Below are positions 9,388 to 16,736 of a stretch of 31,442 bases of DNA, in pieces. Position numbers and translations under genes: made by a program. Origin of the DNA: a virus. Under the pieces are notes generated by a model. It had not been told where the DNA came from. It made no database searches and was given only the letters and a program-made list of their open reading frames with translations. Numbering within the stretch: position 1 is the first letter of the stretch; each line of letters starts with the position of its first letter. Location: positions 1-31,442 of IMG/VR virus record IMGVR_UViG_3300042559_000589. One strand, 5' to 3'.

Positions 9388-11129
9388 GCTTTGAGCTTTT
9401 AAAAATAGATTTTGCCGAAACCAAACTGCCCAAATTTAAGGAGCAGAAAAGCAAGGGTTTTGTTTCATACGGGGAGAAAAACGACTTTCCGCAATCCCTG
9501 CTTGAATTTTACATGAGGGCACCAAAGCATGGAGCCATCGTGCGTACAAAAGCACGTTTTGTGTCCGGTGATGAATGTGTGATTGAAGGCAGCGATGAGG
9601 CGCAAAAGGTTCTTGAATATGTGAACCCATACGAAGGGCTGCACGAATTAAAGGCCAAATTAGCATTGGACTTTGAAATCTTCAACGGCTTATGCTTTGA
9701 GGTACATTACAACCGGATTGGTCAAATTTCTTCTTTATACCATGTGGATTTTTCAAAGGTGCGTACACTTGACCACAAAAGCTATCAGTATGTCGAGGAC
9801 TGGCAGAAATACAAGGCAGAAGATGTAAAGCATTATCCGGCTTTTAACCCGGTTACAGCACAGCCATACAGCGTACAACTTTACTATGCACGGGAATATC
9901 AGGCAGGACTTGGGGTTTACCCATTGCCACCATACCAGCATGGGTTGCAGTACGTTGAAATTGAAGTGGAAATCGCAAACTTCCACAACAACAACATCCG
10001 CAACGGGTTTTCAAATGGTACATTGGTGCAGTTATTCAAAGGGCAACCAAGCCCGGAGCAGGCACGGATATTTGAGCGCAAGTTTAAGGAGCGCACAATC
10101 GGCACTGACAATGCAGGCGGTGTACTAATTCAGTTCAACGAGAACAACGAGCAGCCAGCCACCATTAACCACTTGCAGCCATCAAATATGGATGAGCAGT
10201 TTTTGATGTTGAATGAAACGGTGCAAAGTGAAATCGTAATTGCCCATGCTATTCCACCCGTGTTGGCAGGATTGAGAACGGAAGGCGCACTCGGTCAAAG
10301 AAATGAACTGATTGAAGCATACGAGATATTCCACAAGCAATATGTCAACCACCGCCAGCGTAAAATTGATTACTGCTTGCAAAGCGTTTTAAGGCAACAA
10401 TACCCCGGCATCACCATCGAAACCCGTTCTGCTGAATTTATTGGCTTGGATTACGTTGAGTTGTATCAGGCAGGCATCGTGACAAAGGATGAAGCAAGGG
10501 AAGCGTTGGGAATGAAAGCCGCCCCGGTTGCTGCATCTTTTAACACACAAAATGAATGCACCCGTTGGAATGAGCAGGACATTGATACCTTCATGCAATT
10601 TGGTGAGCCTGCCAGCAATTTTGAGGATGTCAGCATGAAATTTGCTGAACTTGGCAAGGATGAAATGAAAGTTTTATCCGTTGTTTCTGCTGATGACCAG
10701 ACCAGCATTGACGAAATTAGCGAGATAACCAAAATAGATACGGATGAGGTGACCAAAATCTTGAAGAAATTGCAGGACACTGGCAAAATCAAGTGGACAA
10801 ACAACGCAATCCGCATTACCGACATAGGCAAAAAGGACATAAACGACACCGGAAAGCTGCCAAAATTGGAACTGCGTTGGAAATACACACTTGACCCTGA
10901 TGCGTTACCGCTTCAACCTGGTGGAAAAAGCCGTGAATTTTGCAAGAAAATGGTGGATGCTTCAAGGTTATACAGCAGGCAGGACATCGAAACACTGACT
11001 GCCCGATTGGGTTATGATGTTTGGACAAGGCGTGGCGGTTGGTACACCGTACCTGACAGCGAACCACCTCTGCATATTCCGCATTGCAGGCACTATTGGA
11101 AACAACAAGTTGTAAGGAGGAAAAACTGA
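9384..11129 (+). CDS. Portal protein with winged-helix and minor-head-like C-terminal domains
   Basis: Residues about 1-380 are portal-like: an opening capsid-facing region, a clip/stem region with 'HNNNIRNGFSNGTLVQLF' (about 201-218), and a helical segment 'AIPPVLAGLRTEGALGQRNE' (289-308) typical of phage portals that retain template-like residues. Residues 425-483 read as a winged-helix: 'SIDEISEITKIDTDEVTKIL' followed by a short wing. Residues 496-576 resemble the C-terminal part of SPP1 gp7/MuF-type minor head proteins, with 'GGKSREFCKKMV' and the closing 'CRHYW'. Portals form the 12-mer through which DNA is packaged. The long C-terminal extension is unusual and is described in the findings. 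Confidence 0.8.
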   Translation: MSFELLKIDFAETKLPKFKEQKSKGFVSYGEKNDFPQSLLEFYMRAPKHGAIVRTKARFVSGDECVIEGSDEAQKVLEYVNPYEGLHELKAKLALDFEIFNGLCFEVHYNRIGQISSLYHVDFSKVRTLDHKSYQYVEDWQKYKAEDVKHYPAFNPVTAQPYSVQLYYAREYQAGLGVYPLPPYQHGLQYVEIEVEIANFHNNNIRNGFSNGTLVQLFKGQPSPEQARIFERKFKERTIGTDNAGGVLIQFNENNEQPATINHLQPSNMDEQFLMLNETVQSEIVIAHAIPPVLAGLRTEGALGQRNELIEAYEIFHKQYVNHRQRKIDYCLQSVLRQQYPGITIETRSAEFIGLDYVELYQAGIVTKDEAREALGMKAAPVAASFNTQNECTRWNEQDIDTFMQFGEPASNFEDVSMKFAELGKDEMKVLSVVSADDQTSIDEISEITKIDTDEVTKILKKLQDTGKIKWTNNAIRITDIGKKDINDTGKLPKLELRWKYTLDPDALPLQPGGKSREFCKKMVDASRLYSRQDIETLTARLGYDVWTRRGGWYTVPDSEPPLHIPHCRHYWKQQVVRRKN

Positions 11130-11683
11130 TGGCAAACTTTGCATTTTTCGTAAGCGAACAAGACGTAAAAAAGAACACACCTATCGATGAGAATGTCGAT
11201 AGCAAGATTTTACAAACCGCCATGCGTACAGCGCAGGACATCCAAATCCGTGACATCATTGGCAGTGGCCTTTATGACAAGATTTGTGATGACATCAATG
11301 GTGCCGGACTTGCAGGCAATTACCTGACACTTGTCAACAAATACATTGCACCTTGTTTGTATCATTTCATTGTTACCGAAAGTATGTTGCCCATGACTTT
11401 CAAAATGATGAACAAAAGCGTGTCAACAAGGGGTGCCGAAAACAGCAATGCCATTGACCTTGACCAACTGACAAGGGTTGAGCAAAGCTATTTGAATAAA
11501 GCGCAATATTACAGCGAAAGATTGCGTGATTATTTGTGCGAGAACAATACGCTGTTCCCGGAGTTCTTAAACCCCGGCAGTGGCATCGACACAATTCATC
11601 CACAAAATCAGGCTTTGTTTGGTGGCTTCATTTTAGATAGTGACGATAACTGCTTTTACAATTACGACTTTCCAAAAGGATGA
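11129..11683 (+). CDS. Putative head-tail connector protein (184 aa)
   Basis: A mainly helical protein directly after the portal, where head-tail connectors (gp6/gp15-like) are expected. The start ATG at 11129 overlaps the portal stop and is preceded by one of the few clear Shine-Dalgarno sequences in the window (AAGGAGG at 11114-11120). Residues 25-60 contain 'KILQTAMRTAQDIQIRDIIG', a helix pattern typical of this adaptor class, and a later helix-rich stretch to 150. The upstream in-frame extension in the portal gene was rejected. No motif proves the family; position and secondary-structure character carry the call. Confidence 0.55.
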   Translation: MANFAFFVSEQDVKKNTPIDENVDSKILQTAMRTAQDIQIRDIIGSGLYDKICDDINGAGLAGNYLTLVNKYIAPCLYHFIVTESMLPMTFKMMNKSVSTRGAENSNAIDLDQLTRVEQSYLNKAQYYSERLRDYLCENNTLFPEFLNPGSGIDTIHPQNQALFGGFILDSDDNCFYNYDFPKG

Positions 11684-11728
11684 GCAAGGTCAGGGAAAAA
11701 AACGAAAATAAGCTAAAGATATTTTTAA

Positions 11729-12193
11729 ATGGTAACGATAAACCAACTACTGGAAGCACTGGACACAGCAGGCCAAAACCACAAGCAAATAAAGGCAACG
11801 CTCATAAATGTTGACCCCAATATTAATACAAGTGGTGAGCAGCTATATCCGTTGATGCGGATTTTTCCTGATGGTAGTCAGGTGACCGTTGACCAAGTGC
11901 GCTATCGTTTTGCGGTTGCCATTATGGATAGGCACCGGGAAGATTTTACCGATGCCGTTGAACGTATCAGCGACATGCACACGGTAATGTTGGATATTTA
12001 CTCCATGCTTCGTTACGTTTATCGTGGCAACATTGCAGGCAGTTGGAATATCAACGATGCAATCACCCCTTTTTATGATGACAAAACCGACATCGTTGCC
12101 GGAGTAGCTGCCGTGATTGAATTTGTCTGCCCTAACCTTCGTGATTATTGCGACACACCCAACAACAATTTAACTTTTCCAAATATTAATTAA
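11729..12193 (+). CDS. Putative neck / tail-terminator protein (154 aa)
   Basis: A 154-residue protein with a mixed alpha/beta pattern: helix at 3-25, then 'RFAVAIMDRHREDFTDAVER' (57-76), an order seen in tail terminator or tail completion proteins that cap the tail tube. It starts 45 nt after the connector gene with an A/T-rich leader rather than a Shine-Dalgarno site. No enzymatic residues are seen. Its location just after the head-tail connector supports a role joining head and tail. Function is inferred. Confidence 0.5.
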   Translation: MVTINQLLEALDTAGQNHKQIKATLINVDPNINTSGEQLYPLMRIFPDGSQVTVDQVRYRFAVAIMDRHREDFTDAVERISDMHTVMLDIYSMLRYVYRGNIAGSWNINDAITPFYDDKTDIVAGVAAVIEFVCPNLRDYCDTPNNNLTFPNIN

Positions 12194-12200
12194 TAAAAAA

Positions 12201-12470
12201 ATGAGTACAGCATTAGAATTTATGAGCGGCTTCACTGGCTGCAAGGTTATTTCAAACACAAGCGCAAACACTGGCTGTTTTCAAGGTTTTGTAGTGAACG
12301 CAGATGCCGTTGTGTCTGCTTGCCTTGACGAAGCAGGAGCCAGCCTTATGACATCAATCGGTTTGACCGGAGTAACTTTAAAGCAAGGCACATTCATCAG
12401 CGTAAGCGAAGATAAATTCATCAGCAGCATTACGCTTGCAAGTGGCAGCATTGTAGCTTACAACGTATGA
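12201..12470 (+). CDS. Small structural-module protein (89 aa)
   Basis: An 89-residue Ser/Ala/Thr/Val-rich protein with no membrane segment or signal. Its composition (repeated small residues, three Cys) suits a small beta-structured virion or fibre-base protein. The start is preceded by an A7 run. The stop overlaps the next start (ATGA at 12467-12470), coupling it to the lectin-like adhesin; it may therefore form the attachment base or an accessory of that adhesin. I do not recognise the family. Confidence 0.6.
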   Translation: MSTALEFMSGFTGCKVISNTSANTGCFQGFVVNADAVVSACLDEAGASLMTSIGLTGVTLKQGTFISVSEDKFISSITLASGSIVAYNV

Positions 12471-13330
12471 TTAGGCGAGGTATTGGTGTTCAAAGCTATG
12501 TTGCGGTATTACCGCCAGTTTTGGATATTTATCCAAGTGCTTATGCTGCTTATTCTATTCGTAAACTAAGAAAAAATTATACTGGTAGCTGTTTAAGAGT
12601 TAGGCGCAGCACAGACAATGCTGAAACTGATATTGGTTTTGTGGGTGATGACTTTGATAGTTCTTCACTTTTAACTTTTTGTGGAGCAGGAAATGGCTTT
12701 GTAACAACTTGGTATGACCAATCCGGCAATAGTAGAAATTCAACTCAAACAACTGCTATAAATCAACCGCAAATTGTAAGTTCTGGTAGTTTATTGCAGA
12801 GAAACAATAAACTTAGTTTGCAGTTTGATGGTAGCAACGATTGCTTGATTGCTAATTCAACAAGCGGTATAACGATTGGGCCAACTACTTATTATTCCGT
12901 TTCATCAAGAAATAATACCTCTGTTGTAAACCGTGCAATTTTTGCCACTGGTATTTTATCCGGTGATAGTGGTTATGGTATTTATTATGATACAAGTGAT
13001 TTAATAAAGTCACAAGTGAGGTATAATATTTCAAATATTTCAACCAGTTCGGGTTATAGTAATGTTTTACAAAAAATTAATTTGATGTTATCTACAACAA
13101 ATACAACTTTTTTAAATACATGGTATAACGCAGGGGCAACAGATTTAGTTACTCATAGTTATGCAAATTCAACAACAACAAGAAATTTGTGCATAGGTGC
13201 AAGGATTGACAGCATTGCTCCGGGTTTTCATTTAAATGGTAGTGTTAGTGAGGTAATTGTATGGCAGTTGGATTATACATCTACAAAGTCGGGAATAGAA
13301 AGTAATGTTAAATCTTATTTTAATATATAA
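12467..13330 (+). CDS. Lectin-like (LamG/arabinofuranosidase-type fold) adhesin
   Basis: Residues 28-60 ('YSIRKLRKNYTGSCLRVRRS...') and 76-95 ('GNGFVTTWYDQSGNSRNSTQ') match a pattern I know from the concanavalin-A-like domain of alpha-L-arabinofuranosidase B-type proteins and from phage tail fibres of Bacteroidota. The remainder continues as a jelly-roll-like beta protein. No catalytic triad was identified, so carbohydrate binding rather than cleavage is the likely activity, which would make it a host-receptor-binding protein. The DNA is visibly AT-richer and uses different codons from flanking structural genes, a usual sign of a swapped receptor-binding module. It is coupled to the preceding gene and followed after 2 nt by a small partner. 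Confidence 0.7.
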   Translation: MIRRGIGVQSYVAVLPPVLDIYPSAYAAYSIRKLRKNYTGSCLRVRRSTDNAETDIGFVGDDFDSSSLLTFCGAGNGFVTTWYDQSGNSRNSTQTTAINQPQIVSSGSLLQRNNKLSLQFDGSNDCLIANSTSGITIGPTTYYSVSSRNNTSVVNRAIFATGILSGDSGYGIYYDTSDLIKSQVRYNISNISTSSGYSNVLQKINLMLSTTNTTFLNTWYNAGATDLVTHSYANSTTTRNLCIGARIDSIAPGFHLNGSVSEVIVWQLDYTSTKSGIESNVKSYFNI

Positions 13331-13332
13331 AA

Positions 13333-13581
13333 ATGCAGGTTTTAGGATATAAATATACAAAAGAGCAAGAAGCAATTAATGCTCGTGAAGCGTGTGATGC
13401 TTTTTACGGCATCCCGGTTAGTCCTGATGATGTTACCCAAAATTGGGTTGAGTATCAATTTGCACAACTTAATATACCATCTTTTTGGTACATTGTTTTT
13501 GATGAAAGTTTATTGCCAGTATTAGGTGAACCAGCAGAATTTATCGTAATTGAACCACCTTTTAATGAAACACGAAACTGA
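13333..13581 (+). CDS. Small adhesin-associated protein (82 aa)
   Basis: An 82-residue acidic, aromatic-rich protein beginning with 'MQVLGYKYTKEQEAINAREA' and containing 'GIPVSPDDVTQNWVEYQFA'. It has the same AT-rich composition as the adhesin and lies 2 nt after it, so the two probably move together. A role as fibre-assembly chaperone or tip accessory is plausible from position and size but not demonstrated. The 3' end overlaps the next small gene by 17 nt. Confidence 0.6.
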   Translation: MQVLGYKYTKEQEAINAREACDAFYGIPVSPDDVTQNWVEYQFAQLNIPSFWYIVFDESLLPVLGEPAEFIVIEPPFNETRN

Positions 13582-13723
13582 AACCATCGTAGGTAGTTGG
13601 CTTTTATGGCTGGCCGGGGCTGCTGCAAATTTGCTGCCGTTAATTCAGTTTTTGTCTTTCACTGCTGCACTCGTTTTATCCTGCATCGGGATTTACAAGT
13701 TTTTCAAACATGGCAAAAAGTAA
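13565..13723 (+). CDS. Putative holin (52-aa membrane protein)
   Basis: This gene is below the usual size cutoff. ATG 13565 opens a 52-residue frame: a short N-terminal stretch, a long hydrophobic segment about residues 11-47 (SWLLWLAGAAANLLPLIQFL then further Ala/Leu/Val-rich sequence) and a basic tail ending KHGKK. Size, one or two membrane segments and a positively charged C-terminus suit a small holin, which would perforate the inner membrane before endolysin release. It overlaps the preceding gene by 17 nt and the following one by 14 nt, and the lysis genes lie just downstream. Holin is an inference from topology and position. Confidence 0.55.
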   Translation: MKHETETIVGSWLLWLAGAAANLLPLIQFLSFTAALVLSCIGIYKFFKHGKK

Positions 13724-13829
13724 AGAGGTAACCAAATGGCAGCCAAAAAGCAAACGGAAATTGGGCAGGCACACGAAGTCAGCAAACAAACACAAGTCAG
13801 AAAAGCCGTATCAAGGTCAGGGAAGATGA
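13710..13829 (+). CDS. Very basic 39-aa phage protein
   Basis: A 39-codon gene in the frame used by the first part of a longer, wrongly extended ORF. The product begins MAKSKEVTKWQPKSKRKLGR and is more than one third Lys/Arg, with no membrane segment. I have the impression that similarly basic small proteins recur in Bacteroidota phages, with no known function; nucleic-acid binding is a fair guess. Its stop overlaps the start of the next gene (ATGA at 13826-13829), which strongly supports it as real and sets the downstream start. Confidence 0.6.
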   Translation: MAKSKEVTKWQPKSKRKLGRHTKSANKHKSEKPYQGQGR

Positions 13830-14005
13830 AATTGAAAAACTATTTTGCACCAACACCCAAGCGGTTTCGTGTAATTGGTGACAGCATTGCGGCTGCATCG
13901 TTGTTTATTGCCGGGCTCAACATTGACCATCCCAAACTTATGCTCATTATCGGGGTGTCCGGAGCCGTTGGCAAATTCATTACTAACTTTTTCGCAGAGG
14001 AATGA
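13826..14005 (+). CDS. Small membrane protein, possible second holin/antiholin (59 aa)
   Basis: The start was placed at ATG 13826, not at 13736, because the longer frame overlaps a well-supported basic gene and 13826 forms an exact ATGA junction with it. The 59-residue product has hydrophobic segments at about 18-31 and 37-52 joined by 'NIDHPK', and an acidic end. Two short membrane segments and position ahead of the spanin and endolysin suggest a holin or antiholin working with the 52-aa gene. This is inference from topology. It overlaps the next gene (ATGA at 14002). Confidence 0.6.
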   Translation: MKLKNYFAPTPKRFRVIGDSIAAASLFIAGLNIDHPKLMLIIGVSGAVGKFITNFFAEE

Positions 14006-14514
14006 GGTATGTCGGTATTATTCTTTTTTTGCTTTTTCTCCTTATGTTTAGCAATAGGGGCTGTGAAAGCACACCACAAGTTGTAAACAATAGCGACAGC
14101 ATGGCCAACATAGTGGACAAATACAAGGCAGACATTGACAGCATCAAGGCCGAGTATCTTTCACTCCTGAACAGCCGTGCCAAAAAGACAAAAATCCTAC
14201 GAGATTTCAGGACAAAATATGTCCACGACACCATCACGCTGGACAAACTTGTTGGTGATACCGCCAAACTTGAAATTATCCTATCCGAAAACAAACTCAT
14301 GCAGGACATACTTTTTGATGACAGCATTGTAATCTCAAATCAAGAGCAGGTGATTATCATGCAGGATAGCGTTATTTCCTATTTAGAAGCCATTACAGCC
14401 AACCAAATCAAAGAAATAAACCAATGTACCAAAGAGGTTGCAAAACAGCGTAAAAAGGCAAATAAATGGAAAGCTATTGCGATTATCTTTGGATTAGTGG
14501 CAGCCGTAAAATAA
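14002..14514 (+). CDS. Putative spanin-like envelope protein (170 aa)
   Basis: The N-terminus is a signal-like membrane segment (residues 4-17, very Leu/Phe/Ile-rich) followed by Cys21 in the context SNRGC. That is not a canonical lipobox, but it might be lipidated. Residues 30-140 are long charged helices with many Lys/Asp/Glu, likely coiled coil. The C-terminal 15 residues (WKAIAIIFGLVAAVK) form a second short hydrophobic segment. An N-terminal lipid anchor plus C-terminal membrane segment is the topology of unimolecular spanins, which fuse inner and outer membranes at the last step of lysis. Location between holin candidates and endolysin supports this. An Rz-like i-spanin is the alternative. 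Confidence 0.5.
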   Translation: MRYVGIILFLLFLLMFSNRGCESTPQVVNNSDSMANIVDKYKADIDSIKAEYLSLLNSRAKKTKILRDFRTKYVHDTITLDKLVGDTAKLEIILSENKLMQDILFDDSIVISNQEQVIIMQDSVISYLEAITANQIKEINQCTKEVAKQRKKANKWKAIAIIFGLVAAVK

Positions 14515-14526
14515 ATTTGCTTTATG
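14488..14526 (+). promoter_or_regulatory. Bacteroidota promoter ahead of endolysin operon
   Basis: TTTG at 14488-14491, 20 bp, then TAAATTTG at 14512-14519, 4 nt before ATG 14524. It matches the Bacteroidota TTTG/TAnnTTTG consensus and predicts a leaderless mRNA for the 69-aa gene and endolysin. The -33 element lies inside the spanin-like gene. Confidence 0.6.
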
Positions 14527-14733
14527 TTCACACTGATTAAGCAACAAGGGGTACAAGATTTTTACCTTTGCCGGGATGGCAAATGGCATCCATCGGCCGA
14601 ACTTAACGCAGCTATTCGCCCGGTGTCTTTCCGCAACCAAACAGAAGCCAAAAAGGGGTGGGAGAAAATAGGCAAGCCAGCAATGGTGTTTATGCAGGAA
14701 ATTTACACCCGTGATAAAACGCTATTACAATGA
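14524..14733 (+). CDS. Hypothetical protein before the endolysin (69 aa)
   Basis: A soluble 69-residue protein with 'CRDGKWHPSAELNAAIRP' and later 'WEKIGKPAMVFMQEIY'. No membrane segment or known domain is seen. It starts exactly 4 nt after a TAAATTTG promoter element and overlaps the endolysin start (ATGA at 14730), so it is probably co-expressed with lysis and could regulate the endolysin. Function unknown. Confidence 0.6.
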   Translation: MFTLIKQQGVQDFYLCRDGKWHPSAELNAAIRPVSFRNQTEAKKGWEKIGKPAMVFMQEIYTRDKTLLQ

Positions 14734-15359
14734 AAAACTTGCAGGAATTTTTAAACTCAAAGGGTGAAAACCTGAAAGTGGATGGAGTGGTTGGCCGCTA
14801 TACTTTGGATGCCTTAGACCGCTACATTCAAGCCGAGTGCATCAAACGCAAATGGTACACGCACGGCAACGGGTTGGTGTGGATTAGAACCGACAACACA
14901 TTCAGCAACAAGTTCGATGATTTTGTCGCAGTTTACAAAGGGCACCGGATTGTCTATGCGGCTCCGGCTTCCACAACTGCCGGGGATTTTTATGTTTACA
15001 ACCCATTGACCGTTGGTGGCATAACTGGCACAGCCGTTGCCGTTGAACAGCAAGTAAACAACAGCCATAAATTTGTAAGCGGTGCGAATTGGGCCAATCT
15101 TTGGCTTGGTGCGCCATACTTTCAGCAAGTTTTACCCATTGAAATCTACCGGGATGGCAACAAAAACAACCAAGTGGACAAATTGATTAAGCAGAAAGGG
15201 CTTTATGGTATCAACTTTCACCGTGCTGGGGTGGGTAATTTAGTCAATAAGTGGTCAGCAGGCTGTCAAACGGTGCCGGATGCACATTGGTTTGAGATTG
15301 TCAAACGATTTAACCCCGGTGACATTATTGCTTTTACCCTATTTTGCACATCCGGATAA
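14730..15359 (+). CDS. Endolysin: PG-binding motif plus L,D-transpeptidase-like catalytic domain
   Basis: Residues 16-33 (LKVDGVVGRYTLDALDRYI-like) match the helical peptidoglycan-binding module with its DGxxGxxT pattern. The C-terminal part contains 'GINFHRAGVGNLVNKW' followed by 'SAGCQTVP', giving His164 and Cys179 in the spacing of an L,D-transpeptidase/YkuD-like active site, a fold I associate with some Bacteroidota phage lysins. The enzyme should cleave or remodel peptidoglycan peptide bonds in the periplasm. No signal peptide is seen, so release through a holin is expected, in agreement with the membrane genes upstream. The catalytic assignment is by motif only. Confidence 0.7.
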   Translation: MKNLQEFLNSKGENLKVDGVVGRYTLDALDRYIQAECIKRKWYTHGNGLVWIRTDNTFSNKFDDFVAVYKGHRIVYAAPASTTAGDFYVYNPLTVGGITGTAVAVEQQVNNSHKFVSGANWANLWLGAPYFQQVLPIEIYRDGNKNNQVDKLIKQKGLYGINFHRAGVGNLVNKWSAGCQTVPDAHWFEIVKRFNPGDIIAFTLFCTSG

Positions 15360-15375
15360 GCAAAATTTGCAAAAA

Positions 15376-15395
15376 TTGCTCAATGGAATGAGCAA
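15376..15395. terminator. Possible bidirectional terminator between convergent units
   Basis: TTGCTCA and TGAGCAA form a 7-bp stem with a 6-nt loop in the short gap between the endolysin and the convergent minus-strand operon. Runs of A lie on its left and T nearby on its right, but no clear U-tract follows directly. Weak candidate. Confidence 0.35.
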
Positions 15396-15410
15396 AATTG
15401 CAAAATGCTT

Positions 15411-15671
15411 TTACGATACAGCACTAATTCTTTCGACCAATGTTGCCATGTCCATTTTGACAAGGTACATCAGCTCACCACAAACAACGCAGGTAATAGG
15501 TTTCTTTTTGGTGCTGCGTAAATCCGGCATAATAGCATCTATTTTGTAAAAACAAACCGGGAATGTTTCTGCTTCATAAAGGTCATCATTTGGTTCGATG
15601 CCCATATTTTCCAGCATGGTGCTGTGGTCATCGGATGCCACAACTTCAAGACACAATGCTATCTTAAACAT
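15411..15671 (-). CDS. Hypothetical protein at end of minus operon (86 aa)
   Basis: The start was set at ATG 15671 (MFKIALCLEVVASDD), which overlaps the phosphoesterase stop by 8 nt, rather than the longer form that runs into that gene. The product has 'CVVCGELMYLV' near its C-terminal third, a possible metal-binding Cys pair, and an acidic middle. No family recognised. It is the last gene of the minus-strand block, coupled to the phosphoesterase. Confidence 0.6.
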   Translation of the reverse strand: MFKIALCLEVVASDDHSTMLENMGIEPNDDLYEAETFPVCFYKIDAIMPDLRSTKKKPITCVVCGELMYLVKMDMATLVERISAVS

Positions 15672-16530
15672 ACATTTTTTGGCAAAAGGAAAATTCAGGA
15701 ATGACTTTGGTATCTGCAAATGATGTGCTAAGTGTCAGCCACATGGCTCCCAGTGGTTTGGGGGGCCTGCCACGTTCAATGTGGAACCCTGCAAAGCCAT
15801 CCTCGTATTCTTCCTTATAACTCGATGTCCTAATTTGGTGAACATCCCTGATTTTTATCTTTTTTTGGTGGCTGTCATAAACTTCCACCGGGTTGATGTG
15901 GTGATACAATTCGTGAACGTGGCCTTGCCAAATGCAATCGTAGCCTTCCATGAAGCTCATCATGCGCTGGTCTTGGATTACTCCTTTTGTAACAATACCA
16001 CCACCGCCAAAGCCGTGGTAATATCGGAGTGTCCACTTCCTGCGATGGCCCTCTGCGCTTAATTGGAATTTAAAATCAACCACCCCACCATAACCGCCAG
16101 CGTGAATTTCAGCCCCGTGCGTTGTGTTGAATAGGTCAACAAATCTTTGAATGGGGTCGGTTTCCAAAGCCTTCAAAATAGCTGTTTCGTGATTGCCGTA
16201 ACCCACAACGAGAATGTGGTCTTTGTACGGGGCAAACCAGTTCACCGCATCTTGAATAACCGCATCGATGTAGTTTGCTTTGTTATGCTCCGGCAGGATG
16301 TCTTTCTTGCTTCGCCTTGGGTCGTACTTTCCCTGCATCATGCAGAAGGTGTCCCCGTTTAGGATGATTTTTGCATCACGTTTTACGGCTTCATCGAGGT
16401 GGTTTTTCAGCAGCACCCGGTCGCACTTTGGGTTATCCCAGTGCAAATCGGAAAGCAGCAATAATTTGATTTCTTTTTCGCAATATACAGCATGCACGTT
16501 GCGAGATACACGAGTTATTTGTTTGGGCAT
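15664..16530 (-). CDS. Calcineurin-like metallophosphoesterase (288 aa)
   Basis: The metal-binding motifs are all present in order: SDLHW (D28, H30), NGDT (G59, D60), GNHE (112-115), a YYHG His (about 172) and GHVH (203-206). This is the two-metal phosphoesterase signature, as in Mre11/SbcD, LpxH and many phage enzymes; which phosphate ester is cut cannot be told. Start was set at ATG 16530 because it follows the GTACTATT motif; a TTG inside that motif would add six residues. It lies after a minus-strand terminator, so it forms its own unit with the 86-aa gene, apart from the early block upstream. Confidence 0.8.
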   Translation of the reverse strand: MPKQITRVSRNVHAVYCEKEIKLLLLSDLHWDNPKCDRVLLKNHLDEAVKRDAKIILNGDTFCMMQGKYDPRRSKKDILPEHNKANYIDAVIQDAVNWFAPYKDHILVVGYGNHETAILKALETDPIQRFVDLFNTTHGAEIHAGGYGGVVDFKFQLSAEGHRRKWTLRYYHGFGGGGIVTKGVIQDQRMMSFMEGYDCIWQGHVHELYHHINPVEVYDSHQKKIKIRDVHQIRTSSYKEEYEDGFAGFHIERGRPPKPLGAMWLTLSTSFADTKVIPEFSFCQKMYV

Positions 16531-16548
16531 CTTATTTGAATAGTACAA
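16528..16548 (-). promoter_or_regulatory. GTACTATT late motif, site 3 (minus strand)
   Basis: On the minus strand GTACTATT occupies 16546-16539 and lies 8 nt before ATG 16530. It follows directly on the U-run of the terminator at 16553-16572. Restart of transcription right after termination supports promoter function. Confidence 0.6.
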
Positions 16549-16572
16549 AAAAAGGGGATGAAATCATCCCCT
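16547..16572 (-). terminator. Minus-strand intrinsic terminator
   Basis: On the minus strand AGGGGATG pairs with CATCCCCT around a short loop, followed by T7 (16553-16547). It closes the early minus-strand operon. The hairpin is symmetrical, but the T-run is only on the minus strand. Confidence 0.85.
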
Positions 16573-16656
16573 ATTTGAAAAATGTGTCAAAAAGTCAATC
16601 AAAGCCAATAGGCACGGCAATAAATAAAGTGAAATTCCTATGATATTTAAGGCATC

Positions 16657-16736
16657 GGATAACAAAGTGCAAGCGCAATTAAGTGTTGATTGTGTGAAAT
16701 AACTGCGCCTGCACGACTGTTAGCCGCAAGCCTAAC
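16657..16736 (-). repeat. Imperfect hairpin resembling an integron attC site
   Basis: Arms GGATAAC (16657-16663) and GTTAGCC (16719-16725) pair 6 of 7; inner arms GTGCAAGCGCA (16667-16677) and TGCGCCTGCAC (16704-16714) pair 11 bp with one G-U; unequal unpaired spacers (3 nt on each side, differing in sequence) separate the blocks. A second small inverted repeat (GTTAG/CTAAC, 16719-16736) runs over the stop of the 82-aa gene. The order outer AAC/GTT box, unpaired spacer, inner stem, long loop directly after an ORF is that of attC sites, but the boxes do not fit RYYYAAC/GTTRRRY exactly. Confidence 0.4.

Noticed and set aside
11680-11814. 44-codon frame overlapping the connector stop (ATGA) and the 154-aa neck gene
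   Set aside because: Start overlap is attractive, but it shares most of its length with the better supported gene at 11729 and its sequence shows no domain; left out for lack of support.
13736-13825. N-terminal extension of the 59-aa membrane gene to 13736
   Set aside because: These bases encode the basic 39-aa protein in another frame, whose stop overlaps ATG 13826 exactly.
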